54,031 nucleotides of DNA from Bacteroidales bacterium (GCA_017445755.1 JAFSSE010000037.1:1-54031), one strand, 5' to 3'. Positions 33,203 through 42,123 are shown, counted from the stretch's first letter. Translations and numbers: made by a program. Notes: generated by a model from the sequence alone, not told the origin.

Positions 33203-34419
33203 TTTTTCAGTCGGGGTGAAGGAATCTGGTCCGGGAGGAAGTCCTCCGAGGAGTTATTTGTATCCCTGTAAAAATCAATTCCATCGACGGTTTCCTCGAG
33301 GACGCGGGTAATGCATTTTCCGCTATAGTGGGCGGAGCGCATGGTTACATACGAGGCGTCCGCGGAGGCGGGAATCCGCTTGATTGAGGCCGAAGGGGAG
33401 TCGGCGCAGTCAACCCCGTCGAGAATCCATGAGGCGGCAATGTGGCGGTAACGCGTTCCGGAGGTCTCTCCGGGAGCGTAACGTTCCCATGTTGCGGCGT
33501 CCTCCATGTATTTTTTAACCCCCATGGAAGGGCGGAAGAGAACGACGGCGGGGGAATGGATGGAAAGGGCCCAGGCGGTACCCTGACCGGTCATGTACAT
33601 GACCATAGGGGTGACTCCAGCGGCGATTTCGTGCATGGGAAGCTGCTCGTCATAGCAGCCGAAATGGGCCCGGTTCAGCTCCAGGGCGGAAGTGCAGCGT
33701 CCGCGGTGGTCCACCGCCGCATGAGCCGCGACCACGACACTCTCGCCGGGAGCGAGGGGATAGGTCTTCCCGTCTCCGGGGAACATCCAGAACATCTGGA
33801 AAATGGCGACCGTATCCCTCCCGGCCCAGGCGTTGCTGCCGGTCGTGGAATTTGCCGGGTAGAGGGCGGCGACGCAGAGCGAATCGAGGTATAGGGTCTT
33901 CCCTCCGGCTCCGGTATTGTTGTATATTTCGAGGTAGCGGTCCTTGGTGTATGCGGCCCCTTCGAGGGTCACGCTGCCATGATAATATATTTCCCGGAAA
34001 ACGAGTTCGCCTGGCACAGAGGCGCTTAAGGGGATTTCCACCTCCGAAGGCGCCGCCTTCCCGTCTTCCCCTATAATTCCCTCCCGGGTAAGGAGGAATT
34101 CCGCTGCGCTCCCGACTACGGAAATATGTCCCTGAGGAATAACCGTGCTCGCGAGGATGTCGTATTTTCCGCTCTGGAGGCGGACCTCAGCCCTTCCGGA
34201 AGCGTCGGCATGGAGGGAATAGGTATATGAGCGGGCCTTGTTCTGAATCCTTATCCGGACCTCCTCCAGGGGGACCGCAACCCCTTCCGGAGGGAGGAGG
34301 CGAAGGGTAAGGGAGGCCGCGTCCTCAGCCGCCCTTTCCGGATCTGAAACACTTCCCCTGAGGCAGCCCCAAAGGACGGCCGGAATGAGAAGCAGCGGTA
34401 TGAGGAAGCGTTTCATCAT
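33199..34419 (-). CDS. DUF4876-family lipoprotein (operon B)
   Basis: 406 residues with a lipoprotein signal ending AVLWGC (Cys19). An N-terminal transthyretin-like domain (about 36-125, 'RIQNKARSYTYSLHADASGRAEVRLQSGKYDILAS') is followed by the DUF4876 core: 'LVFREIYYHGSV', 'KDRYLEIYNNTGAGGKTLYLDSL', 'FWMFPGDGKTYPLAPGESVVVAAHA' and 'DTNNSSEDFLPD' near the C-terminus. It is a clear paralogue of the protein at 9793 with the same flanking genes. ATGA overlaps join it to the receptor gene before and the barrel gene after. Likely a surface or periplasmic accessory of the receptor; no enzyme motif is seen. Confidence 0.8.
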   Translation of the reverse strand: MMKRFLIPLLLIPAVLWGCLRGSVSDPERAAEDAASLTLRLLPPEGVAVPLEEVRIRIQNKARSYTYSLHADASGRAEVRLQSGKYDILASTVIPQGHISVVGSAAEFLLTREGIIGEDGKAAPSEVEIPLSASVPGELVFREIYYHGSVTLEGAAYTKDRYLEIYNNTGAGGKTLYLDSLCVAALYPANSTTGSNAWAGRDTVAIFQMFWMFPGDGKTYPLAPGESVVVAAHAAVDHRGRCTSALELNRAHFGCYDEQLPMHEIAAGVTPMVMYMTGQGTAWALSIHSPAVVLFRPSMGVKKYMEDAATWERYAPGETSGTRYRHIAASWILDGVDCADSPSASIKRIPASADASYVTMRSAHYSGKCITRVLEETVDGIDFYRDTNNSSEDFLPDQIPSPRLKK

Positions 34420-37319
34420 TTTATGGTCAGTTTAACCTCGGCCCCGAAATACAGGGGGGTATTCCGGTCGGAAGGATAGCGGGTCACGGAGTTAAGGACC
34501 CGGCCCTTCATGTCGAGGAAGTTATTGGCATAGAATGAGATAGTCGCGCCCTTTACCTCCTTTGTCATCCTGATGTTGAACATGGCGTAGAAGGGATAGC
34601 TCCCCCGGAGGTAATATGTAGCGGTGTTGGTCGAAAGGATAAGATCCCGGTAGGAAGCATCCCTCTCCATTTTCTGGGTGAAGGGGATGATATTTCCCTT
34701 CCGGTCCATTATCCAGAGCGGATTGATGTACTTTGTATGGGTGACGTCAGTAAAGACCTCGTCCCCTATAACCTTGTTCCCGTTGCCGTCATAGTAGTAC
34801 GGCAGGGAAAGTCCCTCATACTCAGAGCGGTAGGTCACGCTTTCGAAAAAGACCATCTGGGCCGTCAGGGTGATGACCATGGCGATTTTCGGAATATGGG
34901 TTATCAGGCGGACATTGGTGCTCAGACGGTCACGAAGGGTCGAGTTGGAGGAGGAGGCGCCGCCTGCGTAATAACCGACATAGGGGTAGGTGCGGCCGTT
35001 TCGGATTCCGCCGTAGAGACGGCCTGAAACCCCGCCGTTGAGGGTTTCCATCCTCTGCCAGGCCCCGCTGACGTTGACGGAAGTGTTGAGCTTCGGAATC
35101 CTCGGAAAGTCGAGGGTCAGTTCGACGCCCTGCTTTTTGGTTGAGATAATGTTGGCGGGGGTAGGAACGGCCATGAAAGTTGTGTCGGAGATACAGGAAA
35201 GGGGAGTTCCTCCGGAGGAAACCGTGGAGCCGTCGTACACGGGCCGGGCTCCGGACGGGAGAGGGCTCTGGACGGGGGTATCCCCGTTCCATGAATATCC
35301 CCACCGCCTCCATTCGACCGGAACGAACCGGTTTTCAAAGCCATATCCTCCGCTCATGTCCTCGTTGTAATAGACCAGGGAGCCGCTCGTTTTCCCGGCT
35401 TCGAACTCGATGGCTATCTCGGTGTTGACCGACCTCTGGAGTTTAAGTTCCTGATTGGCAGTTTCTTCCTTTGCCGTAGTCAGGACCGCCAGGCCGTAGC
35501 CGTTCGCGTCGAAATCATTGTATGAGAACGACACCATGTCCTTCCAGGCCGGCTCCGGATAGAGGTAAATCATGGAAGGCATCTTCGCGGTCACTCCCCT
35601 GCCTGCGCGGATGCTCAGATCCCGGAGCCCGGTGTTCTGCTTTACAAGGTGGTATTTCACTGTTGCGCGGGGCTCCAGGGCGTTGAAAGCCCCGGTCTGG
35701 ATGCCGCGGGCGGAAAGGGCGTTTGCCCGAATTCCGGTCCTGACCTCAAGGGAGGTCTTCCAAATGGGAATCTCCAGATCCTCCTCCGCAAAGCCGGTGA
35801 AGCGGTTAATGTAAGGTATGTCCCTGAAACTGCGCTCCCTGAAGGCCGCAGTGGAGCCGGGCGAAGGGGGACATACCGGATCGAAGCTCTTCCCGGTCCC
35901 GGAGTTTCCCTGGATTTTCCATTCCCCGCCGAGGATGGTCTTGCTCCGGACGGGGCCGATGCCGGTCATGAGACGGGCCGTAAGTTTCGACTGCCCGTCG
36001 CAGGGAAGTCCGTTGACGGTAACGTCTGAATAGTATTGGGGCAGGGTGAAAAAGCCCTCATGCTCGCCGGGTTCCATGGCGATGGTAGAAGCCGTATAAC
36101 CGGCGCTGCCCTGGTATTTTCGCTCCCTGGAATACTGGGAGGAAATGCTCCCGGAGCCGATGTATTCGAGATCGGTTATCCAGCTTTTCCTCAGCAGCCA
36201 CCTCAGGGAGACATTTAGCCGGAGGCCCATGTCCCTCGACTGGCTGAGTTCATCGAGGACAAGGTCCGGGTCGGAGGCGTCCGTGGCGTTGGAATAATGG
36301 GCCCTGAGCTTGGTTGTCAGGGTAAGGTTCTCCATGGGATTCACGGACCAGCCCCCCTGGAAGGTAAAACGGTGGTAGGCCGATGCCGGGGTGCGGACAT
36401 CCGAGGCCGCCGAGGCGTAATCCGCATCGAAATTGATTATTCCCTTCTTTTCTCCGAGCCCGATTCCCTTTCCGAAGGCGACCTGCTTGAGGCAGGGGTC
36501 GGTTTTAAGGCGAACCGTCCACGGAGTGATGCCAGAGCGTGTTTTTACGACCACGGCGCCGGAAGTAAGGTCTCCGTATATGACGGACGGGATTCCTCGG
36601 ATAATCTCCACCGACTCGATATTGTCAGTCGGAACGCTACGGGCATCCACTCCGGACCCGGCCGTGGAAGAAACGTTTGAAGAAGAGCTTCCCATCACGG
36701 TTCCGGTGGAGAGCATCTGGAGGTTTGAGTCGTTCGAAACCGAGGCCCCGTCAACGACGAGGGCCGTTCCGGAGGCATTGGCGGCGTTTGTCCCTATGTC
36801 CCTTATGGAAAGGACGTTGGCAGTGGTCAGGGAGGGGTTGGAGGTAATGCTTCCGGGAAGGAGCTGCATCACATCCTTCAAGCTTGAGGGCTGGATATGC
36901 TCGAGGGTCTGTGCGGATATTTTCGACGTGGTCGCAATCTCTCCGCCCTCCTTTGCCGTTACCACAACGGCATCGAGGGAAAGACTCTCCGCCGAAAGCT
37001 CTATCCTGAGGGTAGTTCCCTCCGGGGAAAGACGTATTTTACGGGTCCATGTCTCATATCCGAGGAGCATGACCTCGACCGTAGTTTCCTTTCCCGGAAC
37101 CCTCTCGATCGAGAAACGGCCCTTTTCGTCCGTTACCGCCCAGAGCCCGGATTCCTTTGCAACTACGGTACACATATAGACAGGAGCCCCGCCGTCCTTT
37201 TCGATAACGGTCCCTGTAAGTGTACTGACAGGAGGAGTCGCAGCAAAAATCTTACTGCCCGAGCCGGTTAAGGCAACGAGCAGTAAGAGTATTTTCAATA
37301 TGGATAGCCGGCTCCTCAC
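34416..37319 (-). CDS. TonB-dependent receptor of the DUF4876-associated type (operon B)
   Basis: 967 residues with a signal peptide (about 1-26, KIFAA). A carboxypeptidase-regulatory-like domain (about 33-112) and a plug (about 118-260) follow, with 'DVMQLLPGSITSNPSL' and 'IESVEIIRGIPSVIYGDLTSGAVVVKT', nearly the same wording as in the receptor at 6962. The barrel ends 'PLYFGAEVKLTIK'. The start appears to be GTG at 37319, since no ATG precedes the signal peptide; a TTG 21 bp further in is an alternative. The stop overlaps the DUF4876 start by 4 bp. It imports an unknown ligand, and the peptidase and polyferredoxin genes in the same operon are the only clues. Confidence 0.9.
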   Translation of the reverse strand: MRSRLSILKILLLLVALTGSGSKIFAATPPVSTLTGTVIEKDGGAPVYMCTVVAKESGLWAVTDEKGRFSIERVPGKETTVEVMLLGYETWTRKIRLSPEGTTLRIELSAESLSLDAVVVTAKEGGEIATTSKISAQTLEHIQPSSLKDVMQLLPGSITSNPSLTTANVLSIRDIGTNAANASGTALVVDGASVSNDSNLQMLSTGTVMGSSSSNVSSTAGSGVDARSVPTDNIESVEIIRGIPSVIYGDLTSGAVVVKTRSGITPWTVRLKTDPCLKQVAFGKGIGLGEKKGIINFDADYASAASDVRTPASAYHRFTFQGGWSVNPMENLTLTTKLRAHYSNATDASDPDLVLDELSQSRDMGLRLNVSLRWLLRKSWITDLEYIGSGSISSQYSRERKYQGSAGYTASTIAMEPGEHEGFFTLPQYYSDVTVNGLPCDGQSKLTARLMTGIGPVRSKTILGGEWKIQGNSGTGKSFDPVCPPSPGSTAAFRERSFRDIPYINRFTGFAEEDLEIPIWKTSLEVRTGIRANALSARGIQTGAFNALEPRATVKYHLVKQNTGLRDLSIRAGRGVTAKMPSMIYLYPEPAWKDMVSFSYNDFDANGYGLAVLTTAKEETANQELKLQRSVNTEIAIEFEAGKTSGSLVYYNEDMSGGYGFENRFVPVEWRRWGYSWNGDTPVQSPLPSGARPVYDGSTVSSGGTPLSCISDTTFMAVPTPANIISTKKQGVELTLDFPRIPKLNTSVNVSGAWQRMETLNGGVSGRLYGGIRNGRTYPYVGYYAGGASSSNSTLRDRLSTNVRLITHIPKIAMVITLTAQMVFFESVTYRSEYEGLSLPYYYDGNGNKVIGDEVFTDVTHTKYINPLWIMDRKGNIIPFTQKMERDASYRDLILSTNTATYYLRGSYPFYAMFNIRMTKEVKGATISFYANNFLDMKGRVLNSVTRYPSDRNTPLYFGAEVKLTIK

Positions 37320-37331
37320 GGGAGTACAGCT

Positions 37332-38393
37332 TTATTTCTTCACATCCTTGACGCAACGGACGACTACACCGCTCCTGTAATTGCATGCGGCACCGCTGCA
37401 GGAACCGCCGTTTGTTGCGGCGATCATGATTCCGGCGAACTGGTTGTTGAACGTTTGGTCAGCCGCCTTGGTGATTCCGTAGGAGGAAATAATGTAGGAC
37501 ATCACGTTCAGGACCGTACCCTTGGTAGCGGTGGCGGCAACGTTGATGTATCCGTAGGATTTAGTCATCGGGAAACCGTCCGCAATGGCCAGGGACTGGA
37601 GGGCTGCACCCGCTTCGGCGTTCCAGTAAGGAGCGGTAGCAATGGGACCCGGATCCTGCTTGAGGTCATACTTGGTCGCGGCTACACGACCGACAAGGCC
37701 GGCAATGTCATCAAGGGAAGGAATGTGCCATCCCTCCGGGCAGATGCCGCGGGCGCCGTCAAAGGAAAGATAATTCTCGGTATTCACCGTACCGGCAGCG
37801 ACGCCAAGGGCGGCTTCGATATTGTAGAGATAACCCTTCTTCGCAACTGTATCGGCGTTGTTTGTAAGGGCCTTTGCCGTAGCGTCGATAGGATACCATA
37901 CACCGTTTTCAATGGCGGAGAGGTCATCCGAAACGGTCTTTCCTTCCGGAACATAGCGGAGGTTGTCCACGAACCAGAAGTTTCCGTCTGCGAGTTTCTT
38001 TACATTGTAGGTTACCCCGCCGTATTCCACCGAAGTGAGGCGACCCTGCTTCAAGCTTACCGGAGCGACAGCTTCGGTATCCCCGCCGACGGCCTTGAAG
38101 GTTACCGTTGAGGCGAGTTCATTGTCGCTGAGGTTCTCACCGACAGTGATGACGACTTTTTCGCCGCCTTTACCCTGCTGGGGCTCTACGACGACGTCGC
38201 AGGTGCCCTCAATCGTAGCCGTCCAAGCGTAGTTGGCGGTAACGAGAATTTCGTATTCAGCACCCGCTGCAGGAACGGAATAATCCTGTGCGGAAGCATT
38301 GTCCTCCCCAAGGGAAATTTCGGCAGCGGGATCCTTCTGGCACGCTGTCGTGGCAACAAGGACTGCAATGAGTCCAAACATTACTTTCTTCAT
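37332..38393 (-). CDS. Lipoprotein with BACON-like and FISUMP-type domains (operon B, first gene)
   Basis: 353 residues with a lipoprotein signal ending VATTAC (Cys18). A BACON-like domain spans about 35-118 ('YEILVTANYAWTATIEGTCDVVVEPQQGKGGEKVVITVGENLSDNELASTVTFKA'). The C-terminal 230 residues match the FISUMP / Fibrobacter major paralogous domain, with 'VTYNVKKLADGNFWFVDNLRYV', 'GYLYN', 'GICPEGWHIPSLDDI' and 'VVVRCVKD'. Such domains occur on cell-surface proteins. It leads operon B, with the receptor start 12 bp downstream, so it may be the surface capture protein for this system. The ATG at 38393 is preceded by AAAGGA, a reasonable Shine-Dalgarno. Confidence 0.78.
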   Translation of the reverse strand: MKKVMFGLIAVLVATTACQKDPAAEISLGEDNASAQDYSVPAAGAEYEILVTANYAWTATIEGTCDVVVEPQQGKGGEKVVITVGENLSDNELASTVTFKAVGGDTEAVAPVSLKQGRLTSVEYGGVTYNVKKLADGNFWFVDNLRYVPEGKTVSDDLSAIENGVWYPIDATAKALTNNADTVAKKGYLYNIEAALGVAAGTVNTENYLSFDGARGICPEGWHIPSLDDIAGLVGRVAATKYDLKQDPGPIATAPYWNAEAGAALQSLAIADGFPMTKSYGYINVAATATKGTVLNVMSYIISSYGITKAADQTFNNQFAGIMIAATNGGSCSGAACNYRSGVVVRCVKDVKK

Positions 38394-38423
38394 ATCCTTT
38401 ATGATATTAAAAATTTCAACTCA

Positions 38424-38431
38424 CAAAAATA
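38424..38431 (-). promoter_or_regulatory. -7 box of operon B
   Basis: TATTTTTG on the minus strand, 31 bp upstream of the first gene of operon B. It faces away from the -7 box at 38506-38513, with a palindrome between them. Confidence 0.5.
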
Positions 38432-38453
38432 GGGTACTTCATTAAAAAGCACA

Positions 38454-38471
38454 ATCCCTAAAAATAGGGAT
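38454..38471. promoter_or_regulatory. Palindrome between divergent promoters
   Basis: Perfect inverted repeat ATCCCTA (38454-38460), 4 A, TAGGGAT (38465-38471). It lies between the operon B promoter and the promoter of the gene at 38541. A related half-site AAAAATAGGG occurs again at 38426-38435, overlapping the operon B -7 box. This looks like a shared operator. Confidence 0.45.
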
Positions 38472-38505
38472 GGCTGCCCTGTCCTGCAAATATCGCAAAA
38501 TTTTT

Positions 38506-38513
38506 TAACTTTG
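38506..38513 (+). promoter_or_regulatory. -7 box of the MBL-fold lipoprotein gene
   Basis: TAACTTTG, matching TAnnTTTG, lies 28 bp before the ATG at 38541. No good -33 element is visible. Confidence 0.5.
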
Positions 38514-38540
38514 CAGAATGCAATTATAGTTGTTAGGAAT

Positions 38541-39941
38541 ATGAAAAAGTACCTCACCATACTTGCCGCAGCGCTTATCGTCGCTTTTCCCGCCTGCAAG
38601 GAGAATGACAATAAGACCCAGACCACACCCTCAGGAGGGACCCAGACCCAGCTTGACCCCGCCATTGACGTGAGCGTAGGACAGGTCCTTCCCGCCTGGC
38701 AGGAGGGATATCTGGATATCCACTCAATCAACGGAGGGCGCGGCGAGGCCTTTTACTACATCTTCCCCGACGGAACGGCCATGCTCTGCGACGCCGCGGG
38801 AGCTCCCCCGGCAGAGAAATATTCCTACGGGAATGACGCCCAGGGGACCCCGTCCAGGCCGAATGTAAATGTCAATAGCGGCGACGTTATCGTAAACTAT
38901 ATCAAGCATTTCGCCCCTGATGTAAGTTCCGGGAAGCTGGACTATTTCATGACCTCCCACTACCACGGGGACCATATCGGATCGTGGAGGGACAATTACG
39001 CCAGTTTCGGCTGGGCCGCCTATGACAAGGAAGGCAACAGGGTCTCGTCGGTGAACCTTAATAACGGCGGATTCATCGGAATCGGCCTCGCTGAAGTCGG
39101 GCTTAATATCCCGATTTCCAAGGTCTTCGACCGTGGCGACTGGTCTTCACGGCCCTCGTCCGACTACTATACTGACGCCGGGAAAAAGCGCTATGCCATG
39201 TATGTCAACTACCTGGACTACGCGGCGAGAAAGCAGGGCACCGTCCGGGAGACCCTCGTCCCTGGGCGGGATGACCAGATTGTGCTTCTGCACAGCCCTG
39301 AAAAATACCCCACGTTCTCGCTCCGTGCAATCTCTGTCGGAGGGGATATATGGACCGGGAACGGCTCGGAAATCAATACCACCTATGTCCCGAGCGCGGC
39401 GGAATGTGACAAGAATCATGAGACGTGGTCAATCAGTGAAAACATCTTCTCCAACTCCTTCCACCTCACTTACGGGCTCTTCGACTTTTTCGCCGGTGGA
39501 GACATCCAGTACTCCGGAAGGTCCGCTTACCCCTGGAAAGATATCGAGAACCCCATTTCCCAGGCGATGAAAAAGGTTGAAGGCATGAAAGCCAGCCACC
39601 ACAGCACTGCCAACACCAACAGCGCGGAGCTTCTCGGAGTTCTTAAGCCGGACTTCTACATCGCCGGGGTCTGGCGCGAGGTGCAGCCGAATCCCGCGAC
39701 GTTAAAGCGGGTCCTTACCGCCAACCCCTCCACCCGTATTTTCACTACCAACCTGATGGACAGCAATGCGGCAACGCTGAAGAGCGAAGGTGTTGACCCG
39801 TCCACCTTCCTTTCCACCGGCGGCCACGTAGTAGTCCGCGTCCTTCCGGAAGGGAAGAAGTACTATATATTTGTGCTCGACGACACTAACGAAAATTACA
39901 AAGTCAAATACAAATACGGTCCTTTCTCAGCATATTATTAG
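38541..39941 (+). CDS. Metallo-beta-lactamase-fold hydrolase, lipoprotein
   Basis: 466 residues from the ATG at 38541, the start that gives a clean lipoprotein signal (IVAFPAC, Cys19). The MBL metal motif is 'FMTSHYHGDHIGSW' (HxHxDH), with later 'FFAGGDIQYSG' (metal Asp) and 'MKASHHSTANTNS' (metal His). This order and the 'KASHH..' block resemble ComEC-like MBL domains, which include nucleases and phosphodiesterases, but here the domain is on its own and anchored outside the cytoplasm. Substrate unknown; a phosphoester is plausible. It is divergent from operon B and followed after 69 bp by the Omp85-type gene with its own promoter. Confidence 0.85.
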   Translation: MKKYLTILAAALIVAFPACKENDNKTQTTPSGGTQTQLDPAIDVSVGQVLPAWQEGYLDIHSINGGRGEAFYYIFPDGTAMLCDAAGAPPAEKYSYGNDAQGTPSRPNVNVNSGDVIVNYIKHFAPDVSSGKLDYFMTSHYHGDHIGSWRDNYASFGWAAYDKEGNRVSSVNLNNGGFIGIGLAEVGLNIPISKVFDRGDWSSRPSSDYYTDAGKKRYAMYVNYLDYAARKQGTVRETLVPGRDDQIVLLHSPEKYPTFSLRAISVGGDIWTGNGSEINTTYVPSAAECDKNHETWSISENIFSNSFHLTYGLFDFFAGGDIQYSGRSAYPWKDIENPISQAMKKVEGMKASHHSTANTNSAELLGVLKPDFYIAGVWREVQPNPATLKRVLTANPSTRIFTTNLMDSNAATLKSEGVDPSTFLSTGGHVVVRVLPEGKKYYIFVLDDTNENYKVKYKYGPFSAYY

Positions 39942-39960
39942 GATTTCCATTTTAATTAGT

Positions 39961-39968
39961 ATCTTTGC
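39961..39968 (+). promoter_or_regulatory. -7 box of the Omp85-type gene
   Basis: TATCTTTG lies 42 bp before the ATG at 40011. The leader between them carries a tandem repeat. Confidence 0.5.
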
Positions 39969-39978
39969 CGGACCAATT

Positions 39979-40008
39979 TCACTGAAACTAATTAATTCAC
40001 TGAAACTA
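39979..40008 (+). repeat. Tandem direct repeat in the 5' leader
   Basis: The 12-mer TTCACTGAAACT occurs at 39979-39990 and 39997-40008, an 18-bp period. The second copy ends 2 nt before the start codon, so any binding there would affect translation or early transcription. Confidence 0.7.
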
Positions 40009-40010
40009 TA

Positions 40011-41339
40011 ATGAAGAAATTTTTACTTACCCTCAGCGCCCTCCTTGCAGCCGGCGCAATGCTTTTCGCCCAGGAAGAGAAGGAGATGAAGACCGGATGG
40101 AGCTTCGGCGTCCTCCCCTGCGCAACGTATTCGACCGACAACGGGCTCCAGTACGGTGCCTTCGGTGACGTTTATTACTATGGCGACGGAGCCACCTATC
40201 CGGATCCGCTCCACAAGATAAGCTGGGAGGCCTCCCACTTCACGAAGGGCCGCACCCGTCTCTATCTCGCCTACGACTCCAAGTATCTCGTTCCCGGAAT
40301 GCGTTTCAACGCATCCGTAACCTACGTTGACGACCCGATGTACAGTTTCTGGGGATTCAACGGTACTCCAGCCCTCCAGAATTATGACCTCTGGTCCAAC
40401 AAGGAGAGCTTTGCGACACCGATCAACTACTACGGCATGCAGCGGAAGATGTTCCGCGCCCTCGCGAACATCCAGGGCCGCATCACCGACAACCTCAACT
40501 GGGCTGCCGGCCTGAATTTCTGGAAGTGGGATCTGGGTGCCCTCGATGACAAATACGGGTATGACACCACCCTCTCCCTTTATGAAAGGTACAAACAGAT
40601 CGGTGCCATTCCGGCGGATGAGGCGGACGGCGGAAACGCCCTCGAAATCAACGCCGGCGTCGTTTACGACACCCGTGACATCGAAGCCGCCCCCAACCGC
40701 GGCATCTGGGCCGAGGCCTACCTCAACGGAAATGTCCTCGAGCATGGCTACCTGAAGGCCTGCGCCTATTTCCGCCACTACATTTCCCTGCCGATCCACA
40801 TCTTCAAGGCCGGGGATCCCGTCTTCGCCTACCGCCTCGCCTGGCAGCAGACCCTCGCCGGTGAGACCCCCGTTTACATGATCCAGAACGTTCCGCTGCT
40901 CGTCCAGCGCAACATGATTTCCGAGGGCTTCGGCAGCGGCAATACCGTCCGCGGTATCCGTGAGAACAGGATCCTTACCGAGGGCTTCGCCTGGGCAAAC
41001 ATGGAACTCCGCGTCAAACTCGTCAGTTTCAAGCTCCTCAACCAGTACTTCTACATCGCCGTCAATCCCTTCTTCGACGCCGGAGTCGTAACCAAGGGCT
41101 ACCGTACTGAAGTCTTTGAGAACGCCGCAAACCGGCTTGATCCACGGCTTGCCGCCCTCGGCGTTGACACTTCAATCTACGATCCCACCAAGGCAGGCGA
41201 TATCATCACCAGCGCCGGTGCAGGACTGAAGATCGCGATGAACCAGAACTTCATCGTCTCCGTCGAACTCGCCCACTGCTTCTACAATGAGCTCGTCGCC
41301 GACCCCTGGATCGGTATCGGTATCAACTACCAGTTCTAG
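40011..41339 (+). CDS. Omp85 / BamA-TamA-type outer-membrane barrel protein
   Basis: 442 residues with a signal peptide (about 1-20, AMLFAQ). There are no POTRA domains; the mature protein is all barrel. Surface-antigen (Omp85) features are 'GVVYDTRDIEAAPNRGIWAEAYLNGN', then 'TVRGIRENRILTEGFAWANMELRVKL', which contains the VRGF-like L6 motif as VRGI, and a terminal strand 'VADPWIGIGINYQF' with C-terminal Phe. Short POTRA-less members are common in Bacteroidota and their substrates are mostly unknown. The strong bias for a small set of codons (GCC, CTC, ATC) suggests high expression. It has its own -7 box and a tandem repeat in the leader. Confidence 0.83.
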   Translation: MKKFLLTLSALLAAGAMLFAQEEKEMKTGWSFGVLPCATYSTDNGLQYGAFGDVYYYGDGATYPDPLHKISWEASHFTKGRTRLYLAYDSKYLVPGMRFNASVTYVDDPMYSFWGFNGTPALQNYDLWSNKESFATPINYYGMQRKMFRALANIQGRITDNLNWAAGLNFWKWDLGALDDKYGYDTTLSLYERYKQIGAIPADEADGGNALEINAGVVYDTRDIEAAPNRGIWAEAYLNGNVLEHGYLKACAYFRHYISLPIHIFKAGDPVFAYRLAWQQTLAGETPVYMIQNVPLLVQRNMISEGFGSGNTVRGIRENRILTEGFAWANMELRVKLVSFKLLNQYFYIAVNPFFDAGVVTKGYRTEVFENAANRLDPRLAALGVDTSIYDPTKAGDIITSAGAGLKIAMNQNFIVSVELAHCFYNELVADPWIGIGINYQF

Positions 41340-41367
41340 TTGAAAGGTTAGACAAAACTTTAAAATT

Positions 41368-42120
41368 ATGAGGAAGCTGTTTTTCGTTTTTGCTTTCATA
41401 TTAGGTTGCGGCATAACTATTTCCGCACAAGACCTCATCACCAAAAAAGACGGGACTGATATTCAGGCCAAGATTCTTGAAGTCACTTCTACGGAGGTTA
41501 AGTTTAAGAAATACAGCAATATTGAGGGGCCCACGTTTACTTTGCCAAAGTCGGACATCCTCATAGTTCGATATGAAAACGGCGAGAACGAAATTTTCGA
41601 TGAAGACCAAAAAGCCGCTGTTTTGAATACGGACAAAGATGTCTTCCCGGGGATGAGCTATAGAGATTACAAGGATTTCTATAATACTCGTAATTATGTA
41701 AGGCAACCCGGCGATCCTTATACTCCGTTCTGGATTGGTTTTGCCGACTTCTTTATTCCTGGTCTTGGCAATGCAATTACTGGAGAATGGGGACGAGCTG
41801 CTGGATTCTTCTTCTCTAATCTTGGTCTTTCTTTACTCGAACGCACCCAAAGGACCGTCGTTACCACGTCAGAAGGTTCTTATTATGAGTATAACGGACT
41901 ATATTGGGTAATCGTTGCAGCACGAATAGGCCTGGATATATGGAGTATTTGTGATGCTGTTCATGTGTCAAAAGCAAAGAATATGTACAACCAGGATCTT
42001 CGCGCCCAGCGAGCAGGGTTGGATTTCAAGATAGAGCCGTTCTTTGCCTATACGCCCACGGCCATTTCAACCAACACCATTACACCGACTGCTGGTCTGA
42101 CAATGAAACTCAGCTTCTGA
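41368..42120 (+). CDS. Secreted or membrane protein of unknown function
   Basis: 250 residues with a signal peptide (about 1-20, GITISAQ). The mature N-terminus 'DLITKKDGTDIQAKILEVTSTEVKFKKYSNIEGPTFTLPKSDILIVRYENGE' is a beta-rich module that recurs in Bacteroidota secreted proteins. A central part (about 120-190) has two hydrophobic helices ('WIGFADFFIPGLGNAITGEWGRAAGFFFSNLGLSLL', 'YWVIVAARIGLDIWSICDA'). The end 'TAGLTMKLSF' looks like a barrel strand. The gene is clearly AT-richer than its upstream neighbour and uses different codons, which may mean transfer or low expression. It lies 28 bp after the Omp85-type gene and is followed by a strong terminator. Confidence 0.78.
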   Translation: MRKLFFVFAFILGCGITISAQDLITKKDGTDIQAKILEVTSTEVKFKKYSNIEGPTFTLPKSDILIVRYENGENEIFDEDQKAAVLNTDKDVFPGMSYRDYKDFYNTRNYVRQPGDPYTPFWIGFADFFIPGLGNAITGEWGRAAGFFFSNLGLSLLERTQRTVVTTSEGSYYEYNGLYWVIVAARIGLDIWSICDAVHVSKAKNMYNQDLRAQRAGLDFKIEPFFAYTPTAISTNTITPTAGLTMKLSF

Positions 42121-42123
42121 ATT

